A stretch of 5,076 bases of DNA, taken from assembly GCA_937891045.1 (NCBI GenBank), contig CALBEV010000094.1, positions 1 through 5,076 on the forward strand. Reading direction: 5' to 3'. How positions within the stretch are numbered: the first letter of the stretch is position 1; each line of letters starts with the position of its first letter. This document shows positions 1-5,076 of the stretch, piece after piece. The notes below the pieces were generated by a model. It made no database searches and was not told the origin of the DNA. It saw nothing but the letters and a program-made list of their open reading frames with translations. The position numbers and the translations under genes were made by a program. Source of the DNA: an uncultured Burkholderiales bacterium (lineage in GTDB: Bacteria > Pseudomonadota > Gammaproteobacteria > Burkholderiales > Burkholderiaceae).

Positions 1-1
1 G

Positions 2-763
2 AACTACCGCACCGGCGCCATGCACAACATGCAGGCCGTCACCGCGCAGGCCCACGCGCACGGCATCCTCACCGTGTGGGACCTGGCGCACAGCGCAGGC
101 GCGGTGCCTGTGGACCTGAACGGTTCAGGAGCCGACTTTGCCGTGGGATGCGGCTACAAATACCTCAATGGCGGCCCCGGGGCACCCGCTTTTGTGTGGG
201 TGCACCCCCAGCACACCGACCGCTTTTGGCAGCCACTGGCCGGTTGGTGGGGCCACGCTGCGCCGTTTGCCTTTACGCCAGACTACCAACCCGCCAAAGG
301 CATCACGCGCTACCAGTGCGGCACGCAACCCATCTTGAGCCTGACTGCGCTCGACTGCAGCCTCGACGCTTTTTTGGCTGCCGAGTCGCTGGGCGGCATG
401 GCCGCGCTGCGCCAAAAGTCGCTGGCACTCACGGGCCTGTTCATGCAGTTGGTGCGCACGCGCCTGGACGGCCACGGCTTTGCCATAGCGACCCCGGCCG
501 AAGAAGCACTGCGCGGTTCGCAAGTGAGCTTGACCCGCGCCGATGGCGCTTACGCCATAGTGCAAGCCCTGATCGCGCGCGGCGTGATTGGCGATTTCAG
601 GGCGGGCGATGGCGGCTTGCACGCCGACATCTTGCGCTTTGGTTTAACGCCGCTGTATGTGGGCTATGCCGACGTGTGGCAAGCCGCAGAGCACCTGTGC
701 CAAGTCATGCAAACTGGCGAGTGGCAAGACGCCCGCTTTGCGCAAAAGAACGCCGTGACCTGA
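2..763 (+). CDS. kynU: Kynureninase, C-terminal part (5' end outside window)
   Basis: PLP-dependent cytosolic hydrolase that cleaves L-kynurenine to anthranilate and L-alanine in tryptophan catabolism. The frame is open from base 2 (N-Y-R-T-G-A-M, the usual kynureninase stretch ahead of the PLP site), so 253 residues are visible and roughly the first 160 residues of a typical 410-420 residue enzyme lie off the left edge. Seen: the [14 protein letters not shown] block, whose Asp and His contact the cofactor in this family, and [10 protein letters not shown], where the Lys (codon 158-160, residue 53 of the fragment) is the Schiff-base lysine. Near the C terminus, [16 protein letters not shown] carries the Arg expected to bind the substrate carboxylate. 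The frame ends at TGA 761-763, 10 bp before kynA, so the two are very likely co-transcribed. No internal damage is seen. The ATG at position 20 is an internal Met and not the start. Confidence 0.96.
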   Translation, partial: NYRTGAMHNMQAVTAQAHAHGILTVWDLAHSAGAVPVDLNGSGADFAVGCGYKYLNGGPGAPAFVWVHPQHTDRFWQPLAGWWGHAAPFAFTPDYQPAKGITRYQCGTQPILSLTALDCSLDAFLAAESLGGMAALRQKSLALTGLFMQLVRTRLDGHGFAIATPAEEALRGSQVSLTRADGAYAIVQALIARGVIGDFRAGDGGLHADILRFGLTPLYVGYADVWQAAEHLCQVMQTGEWQDARFAQKNAVT

Positions 764-773
764 AAGACCTGTC

Positions 774-1673
774 ATGAGTTCCTGCCCATTCTCCTCCGCC
801 TCCAACACAGCCAGCACCAGCGCCGCAGAGGGCGATGCCACAGGCGAGCGCATCGTGCACGATGAAAAAGCCCAGCTCGACTTTGACGGTCGCATGAGCT
901 ACGGCGACTACCTGCAGCTCGACGCGATCCTGAACGCCCAAAAACCGCTCTCGCCCGACCACAACGAGATGCTGTTCATCGTGCAGCACCAAACCAGCGA
1001 ACTGTGGATGAAGCTCATGCTCCACGAGCTGCAAGCGGCCATGCGCGGCATCGCAGCCGACGAACTGCCCGACGCCTTCAAAAAACTCGCCCGCGTCAGC
1101 AAGATCATGGAACAACTGGTGCACGCTTGGGACGTGCTGGCCACCATGACGCCGCCCGAATACAGCGCCATCCGGCCTTACTTGGCGCAATCCAGCGGTT
1201 TCCAGAGCTGGCAATACCGCTGTATTGAATTTTCAATGGGCAACAAAAACACCGCCATGCTGCAACCCCACGCGCACCGACCCGACCTGTCGGCCTCCGT
1301 GCAGGTGGCCTACAAAGACCCTTCGCTGTACGACGAATGTCTGCTCCTTTTAAAGCGGCGTGGCCTGGATGTGCCGGGCACCCACACCCAACGCGACTGG
1401 CGTCAGCCCTACCCGGCCAGCGAGGCGGTCGAAAACGCCTGGCTGGTGGTGTACCGCAACCCGCAACAACATTGGGACTTGTACCAGCTGGGCGAGGAAC
1501 TCACCGATCTGGAAGACGCTTTTCGCTTGTGGCGCTTTCGGCATGTGACCACGGTGGAACGCGTGATCGGCTTCAAACGCGGCACGGGCGGCACCGGGGG
1601 CGTGAGCTACCTGCGCAAGATGCTGGACACTGTTCTCTTCCCCGAAATCTGGACACTGCGCACCCAACTCTGA
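774..1673 (+). CDS. kynA: Tryptophan 2,3-dioxygenase
   Basis: Heme enzyme (299 residues) that inserts O2 across the indole 2,3 bond of L-tryptophan to give N-formylkynurenine, the first step of the kynurenine pathway; the family is homotetrameric and cytosolic. Known active-site residues of the Xanthomonas campestris enzyme can be matched with a constant offset of 17: Phe68 and His72 (in [11 protein letters not shown], the substrate-side His), Tyr130 and Arg134 (PPEYSAIR, carboxylate binding), proximal heme ligand His257 ([14 protein letters not shown]) and Thr271 in the GTGGTGG loop. The protein therefore looks fully functional. The first ~25 residues are a Ser/Ala/Thr-rich, poorly conserved tail; conserved sequence begins near [14 protein letters not shown] 774 is preferred because the next in-frame Met is residue 41, inside conserved sequence. 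The ribosome site is weak: GAAAG at 762-766, overlapping the kynU stop. It is the last gene of the operon and converges on polA. Confidence 0.97.
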   Translation: MSSCPFSSASNTASTSAAEGDATGERIVHDEKAQLDFDGRMSYGDYLQLDAILNAQKPLSPDHNEMLFIVQHQTSELWMKLMLHELQAAMRGIAADELPDAFKKLARVSKIMEQLVHAWDVLATMTPPEYSAIRPYLAQSSGFQSWQYRCIEFSMGNKNTAMLQPHAHRPDLSASVQVAYKDPSLYDECLLLLKRRGLDVPGTHTQRDWRQPYPASEAVENAWLVVYRNPQQHWDLYQLGEELTDLEDAFRLWRFRHVTTVERVIGFKRGTGGTGGVSYLRKMLDTVLFPEIWTLRTQL

Positions 1674-1679
1674 AACCGC

Positions 1680-4527
1680 TCAGTGCGCCTGCTCCCAGTT
1701 GGGCCCAAAGCCCACTTCGGCCAGCAGCGGCACCTTCAGGTCGGCCACACCGGCCATGAGGCGCGGCACCTCGGTGCGCACCCATTCCACCTCGGCATCA
1801 GGCACTTCAAAAACCAATTCATCGTGCACCTGCATGATGACTTTGGTGGCCTTGCCTTGGTCGTCCAGCGCTTTTTGCACCGCGACCATGCTCAGCTTGA
1901 TCAGGTCGGCCGCTGTGCCCTGCATGGGCGCGTTGATGGCGGCGCGCTCGGCCCCCGGCGCGGCGTGGGCCGTTGGGGCTGTTGATCTCGGGCAGCACCA
2001 GACGGCGGCCGAACACGGTTTCAACATAACCCAGCGCCTTGGCCTGCTCGCGGGTGGCGTCCATGTAGTGCTTGACGCCGGCAAAACGCTCAAAGTAACG
2101 GGTGATGTAGTTTTTGGCGGCGGTGTTGTCGATGCCCAGCGCCTTGGCCAAGCCGAAGGCGCTCATGCCGTAGATCAGGCCGAAGTTGATGGTCTTGGCG
2201 TAGCGGCGCTGCTCGCTGCTCACGGTGTCGGGCGTCGCGCCAAACACCTCTGCGGCGGTGGCCTTGTGCACGTCCAGGCCTTCGTGGAAGGCCTTGAGCA
2301 AAGCCGGGTCGTCGCTCAGGTGCGCCATGATGCGCAGCTCGATCTGGCTGTAGTCGGCGCTGGCGATCACGCAGCCTGCGGGGGCCACAAAGGCCTCGCG
2401 CACCTTGCGTCCTTCGGCGGTGCGCACCGGGATGTTTTGCAGGTTCGGCTCGTTGCTCGACAAACGGCCGGTCACGGCCACCGCCTGCGCGTAATGCGTG
2501 TGCACCCGGCCCGTGCGCGGCAAGGCCAGCTGCGCCAGTTTGTCGGTGTAAGTGCCCTTGAGCTTGGCCAGGCTGCGGTGCTCCAAGATGCGTGCGGGCA
2601 GCGGGTAGTCCTCGGCCAGTTTTTCCAGCACCTCTTCGTCGGTGCTGCGCGCGCCCGTCGCAGTTTTTTTGATAACGGGCAGGCCCAGTTTGTCAAAGAA
2701 GATCTCGCCCAATTGTTTGGGGCTGGCCAAGTTGAAAGGTTGGCCAGCGATTTCGTAGGCTTCGGTTTCGAGCTGCAAGATGCGCTCGCCCAACGCTTGG
2801 CTTTGCGCGGCCAGCGTGGGCGCGTCAATCAGCACGCCATTGCGCTCGATGCGGTACAACGATTCGCTGGTCTTGATTTCGAGGTCGTACACATACTTGA
2901 GACCCGCATGCGCTTCGATCTGCGGCCACAGCGCCAAGTGCACGTCCAGGCACTGGTCCGAGTCTTCGCAGGAATAGTGCGCGGCTTTGTCCACGTCCAC
3001 CTGCGCAAACGGGATCTGGTGCGCGCCCTTGCCGCACAGGTCCTCATACGTCACGCCTTTGCGGCCCACATGGCGCTCGGCAAGACTGGAGAGGCCGTGC
3101 GGTTTGTGCACTTCGAGCACATAGCTCTCCAGCATGGTGTCGTGCGCATAGCCCTGCACCTCGATGCCGTGGTTGGCCAGCACATGGCGGTCGTATTTGA
3201 TGTTCTGGCCCAGTTTGTGACGCGCTGGGTTTTCCAGCCAGGGCTTGAGTTTGGCCAGCACATCGGCCAAGGGCAGCTGTTCGGGCGCACCCGGGCCGTT
3301 GTGGGCCAGGGGAATGTAGGCCGCCTCGCCGGGTGTGACGCTCAGCGATATGCCGACGATCTCGGCGCGCATGGCGTCGAGCGACGTGGTTTCGGTGTCG
3401 ATGGCCGTGAGCGGCGCTTGCTCGATGCGGGCCAGCCAAGTTTCGAATGCGGCCCAGTCGAGCACGGTGTCGTATTTCAAATCACCCTGCACGGCGCTGG
3501 CCGCGCTGTCCAATTCGGGCAAGGCCGCAGGTTCATCTTCCTGAGCCGAGCCAAACAAATCGCCCATGCCCGTGTCTTTGGGCTTGGCGGTTTTGGCTTT
3601 GGGCGCGGGTGAAGATGCAGGCACAGACCCACCCAGCGACTGCACCAGCCCCTTGAAGCCATAAGTTTGGTAAAAATTCAGCAGCTTGTCTTTGTCAGGC
3701 GCATGCAAGTGCAAGCTGGCCAGCGACGGCAAATCGGGCACCCAAGCGTTCAAGTCGCAATCGGTTTTCATGGTCACCAGCGCCCGGCCCTTGGGCAGCC
3801 AGTCCACGGCTTGGCGCAGGTTCTCGCCCGCCACACCTTTGATGTCGTGGGCGTTTTCCATCAGTTTGTCGAGCGAGCCGTATTCCATCAGCCACTTGGC
3901 CGCCGTCTTGGGGCCCACCTTGGCCACGCCGGGCACGTTGTCGACCGTGTCGCCCACCAATGTTTGGTAATCGATCATGAGCGACGGCGGCACGCCAAAC
4001 TCGGCGGTGACGCCCGCCACATCGCGCACCTTGCCGTTCATGGTGTCGATGATGGTGATGTGCTCGTTCACCAGTTGACTCAAATCCTTGTCACCGCTCG
4101 ACACCGTCACGGTAACTCCCTGTTGGGCGGCCACATTGGCCAGCGTGGCAATCACGTCATCCGCTTCCACACCCGGCACATCCAGCACCGTCCAGCCCAT
4201 CAGGCGCACCAGTTCGTGGATCGGCTCAATCTGCGTGCGCAAATCGTCGGGCATGGGGCTGCGGTTGGCCTTGTACTCGGGATACATCTCGTCCCGAAAT
4301 GTCGGGCCTTTGGCGTCAAAAACGCACACGGCATAAACGGCCGGCACATCCTTGCGCAGGCGCTCCATCATGTTGATCATGCCGCGAATGGCCCCCGTGG
4401 CTGGGCTCGTCGGGTCGCCCGGCACGGCACGCAGGTCGGGCATGGCGTGAAAGGCGCGGTACAGGTAGCTGGAGCCGTCGACCAGCAAGAGGGTTGGCTT
4501 GGATATTTCGGGGGTGTTTTCACTCAT
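1680..4527 (-). CDS. polA: DNA polymerase I, interrupted by a one-base frameshift near the 3' end
   Basis: Repair and Okazaki-fragment-processing polymerase. The 5' nuclease domain (about 1-290) has LLLVDGSSYLYR with Asp17, FDAKGPTFRDE with Asp71, GVEADDV with Asp123/124, SSGDKD with Asp146/148, and the helix-hairpin GVAKVGPKTAAKWL. A Pro/Ala/Lys-rich linker follows (about 298-345). The 3'-5' exonuclease domain has Exo I Asp377/Glu379 (AIDTETTSLD), Exo II Asp446 (GQNIKYDRHV) and Exo III Tyr518/Asp522 (YSCEDSD), so proofreading looks intact. The polymerase has motif A Asp725 (SADYSQIELR) and motif B Lys778/Tyr786 (RRYAKTINFGLIYG). The ATG frame then loses homology at residue ~858 and ends at TGA 1819-1821 (902 codons). 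The rest, AERAAINAPMQGTAADLIK through motif C HDELVFEVP (Asp902 when restored), lies in another frame that ends at TGA 1680-1682. Deleting one base gives 948 residues against 928 in E. coli. ATG 4525-4527 is the only Met before the conserved LVDGSS; GGGGG directly abuts it, with no well-spaced Shine-Dalgarno. The product call is firm; whether it is functional as written is doubtful. Confidence 0.95.
1952..1956 (-). other. polA: Frameshift site in polA (extra base in a C5/G5 run)
   Basis: On the coding strand the bases around this run read GCC GGG GGC CGA GCG, giving A-G-G-R-A and then out-of-frame R-R-H-Q-R. Reading GGGG in place of GGGGG gives A-G-A-E-R-A-A-I-N-A-P-M-Q-G-T, which aligns without gaps to the E. 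coli segment NGARRAAAERAAINAPMQGT. The extra base could formally be placed a few bases to either side, but the homopolymer is the simplest location. About 90 codons follow before the true stop at 1680-1682, including motif C. Confidence 0.88.
3550..3567 (-). other. Possible sliding-clamp-binding-like peptide in the Pol I linker (M-G-D-L-F-G)
   Basis: Residues 321-326 of PolA read MGDLFG, between the 5' nuclease and the proofreading domain, flanked by Ala/Pro/Lys-rich and acidic (SAQEDEP) sequence that looks unstructured. Known bacterial clamp-binding peptides follow a QLxLF-like pattern and often lie in such flexible segments. Only the D-L-F part fits here; the usual Gln is missing. This is an inference from sequence resemblance only. 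Confidence 0.25.
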
Positions 4528-4570
4528 CCCCCGATTGTGTACCGGCTTTACCCCCGAAAAACCTCAATGG

Positions 4571-4646
4571 CTTGGGGCCTGGCCTGCGGCAGGGTGATGT
4601 GGCAAAGCGAAGCGCCTCTAAACCCTGGCGCAGGCCAGGCCCCAAG
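4571..4646. repeat. 76-bp intergenic inverted repeat (REP/MITE-like or regulatory hairpin)
   Basis: The arms CTTGGGGCCTGGCCTGCG (4571-4588) and CGCAGGCCAGGCCCCAAG (4629-4646) are perfect 18-bp reverse complements. After one G/G mismatch (4589/4628), six more pairs follow (4590-4595 with 4622-4627), leaving a loop of about 26 nt. It lies between the divergent polA and thrB start codons, so it is not at the end of either gene. A T5 tract lies on the - strand side (complement of 4557-4561), separated from the perfect stem by nine bases; no T run follows on the + strand. No clear target-site duplication is visible at the edges. A dispersed palindromic repeat, a small non-autonomous element, or a leader hairpin of polA are all possible; only copy number in the genome can decide. 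Confidence 0.8.
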
Positions 4647-4703
4647 TCTCTCCCACTGCGACCTCACTGCCTTCGTGCGCAGAGCCCCCTAGGGCTGGGA
4701 CGT

Positions 4704-4727
4704 TTGACTCTTTTCGCCCTCTACAAT
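4704..4727 (+). promoter_or_regulatory. Candidate thrB promoter (poor spacing)
   Basis: TACAAT (4722-4727) is a close match to the sigma-70 -10 consensus and lies 51 bp before the thrB ATG, which would give a leader of about 45 nt. TTGACT (4704-4709) matches five of six -35 positions, but the spacer is only 12 bp, well short of the usual 16-18. Either the -10 works with a different, weak -35 or an activator, or the pair is coincidental. Just upstream is a small dyad, AGCCC (4683-4687) and GGGCT (4692-4696), of unknown meaning. Confidence 0.35.
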
Positions 4728-4778
4728 CCTTACTTTGCCCACCCAAGCCAGCCTGCGCTGGCGCTCAGATCTCTTCCC

Positions 4779-5076
4779 ATGGCGGTATTCACCGAAGTCA
4801 CCGAAACCCAGGCCAATGACCTGATGCAAGCCCTGAATTTGGGCCACCTGAACGCCTTGCGCGGCATTGAGGGCGGGATTGAAAACACCAACTACTTTGC
4901 CACCACCGATCAGGGTGAGTACGTGCTCACCCTGTTTGAGCGCTTGACGCACGCGCAGCTGCCTTTTTATCTGCTCTTGATGAAGCACCTGGCCGGGCGA
5001 GGCATCCCGGTGCCTGACCCTGCCGCCAACCGCGACGGCGACGTGTTGCACACCGTGAACGGCAAGCCGGCCGCTG
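4779..5076 (+). CDS. thrB: Homoserine kinase (type II), N-terminal part (3' end outside window)
   Basis: ATP-dependent kinase that phosphorylates L-homoserine to O-phospho-L-homoserine, the step before threonine synthase. The first 99 codons are visible, of about 310-330 expected. The start MAVFTEVTETQANDLM and the block LNALRGIEGGIENTNYF, followed by YVLTLFERL, are typical of the proteobacterial homoserine kinase that belongs to the aminoglycoside-phosphotransferase/choline-kinase fold, unlike the GHMP-type ThrB of E. coli. The Gly-rich IEGGIENTNYF segment and the following YVLTLFE strand form the N-lobe nucleotide-binding part of that fold. ATG 4779 is chosen because MAVFT is the usual family start; the frame stays open further upstream, but without family-like sequence. 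No strong Shine-Dalgarno precedes it (CTCAGATCTCTTCCC). It is transcribed divergently from polA and is intact as far as visible. Confidence 0.93.
   Translation, partial: MAVFTEVTETQANDLMQALNLGHLNALRGIEGGIENTNYFATTDQGEYVLTLFERLTHAQLPFYLLLMKHLAGRGIPVPDPAANRDGDVLHTVNGKPAA

Noticed and set aside
705..1214. 169-codon open frame on the - strand over kynU/kynA
   Set aside because: Antisense to well-conserved kynA and to the end of kynU; no domain or ribosome site supports it.
1623..1658. Ten-base direct repeat CTGGACACTG (1623-1632 and 1649-1658) at the end of kynA
   Set aside because: The copies are in different reading frames (L-D-T and W-T-L), are 26 bp apart and fall inside a normal TDO C-terminus; most likely chance.
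1699..1714. Palindrome TTGGGCCCAA and overlapping small hairpin as a kynA terminator
   Set aside because: The stem is only 5 bp, there is no T run after it, and it lies within polA coding sequence that encodes a conserved-looking C-terminus.
1699..3612. 637-codon open frame on the + strand opposite polA
   Set aside because: Over most of its length its triplets are exact complements of polA codons. Stops are missing because TTA, CTA and TCA are rarely used in this GC-rich gene. The product is a low-complexity Val/His/Gln/Gly-rich sequence with no recognisable domain.
3667..4692. 341-codon open frame on the + strand opposite the 5' part of polA
   Set aside because: Same antisense register as the 637-codon frame, running out into the hairpin region; it is explained by polA codon bias and resembles no known family.
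4683..4696. Short dyad AGCCC-CCTA-GGGCT upstream of thrB as an operator
   Set aside because: Too short and GC-rich to stand out from background; mentioned only beside the promoter candidate.
4689..5051. 120-codon open frame on the - strand over the thrB start
   Set aside because: It is antisense to a clear homoserine kinase N-terminus and covers the putative promoter; a shadow.

Overview
The window reads as chromosomal DNA of a GC-rich betaproteobacterium, most likely Burkholderiales and probably Comamonadaceae. The basis is the protein flavour of the kynureninase, tryptophan 2,3-dioxygenase, DNA polymerase I and homoserine kinase, and strong GC3 codon bias. Assignment to genus is not possible by eye. 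There is no sign of phage, plasmid, CRISPR or transposase genes; this is mostly housekeeping and catabolic core sequence.

Layout. Positions 2-763 (+) hold the C-terminal 253 codons of kynureninase (kynU), cut by the left edge. Ten bases later, on the same strand, is a complete tryptophan 2,3-dioxygenase (kynA, 774-1673). Together they form the end of a kynurenine-pathway operon: KynA opens the indole ring of tryptophan to N-formylkynurenine, a formamidase (not in the window) makes kynurenine, and KynU cleaves it to anthranilate and alanine. Facing kynA, with only 6 bp between the stop codons, is DNA polymerase I (polA, 1680-4527, - strand), which has all three domains. Across a divergent intergenic region (4528-4778), the first 99 codons of a type II homoserine kinase (thrB, from 4779, + strand) run off the right edge.

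Two features deserve attention. First, polA is not one open frame. A single extra base, most simply in the C5 run at 1952-1956 (G5 on the coding strand), shifts the frame about 90 codons before the end and would remove polymerase motif C with its catalytic Asp. Removing one base restores a 948-residue protein in which motifs A, B and C all sit exactly 20 residues later than their E. coli counterparts, so this is a single clean indel: a sequencing or assembly error, or a real mutation. Second, the polA/thrB intergenic region carries a 76-bp element (4571-4646) with perfect 18-bp inverted ends and a further 6 paired bases, in a place where a terminator is not expected. It is a candidate REP/MITE-like repeat or a regulatory hairpin.

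I found no convincing new multi-gene system. The large open frames on the + strand opposite polA are antisense shadows.
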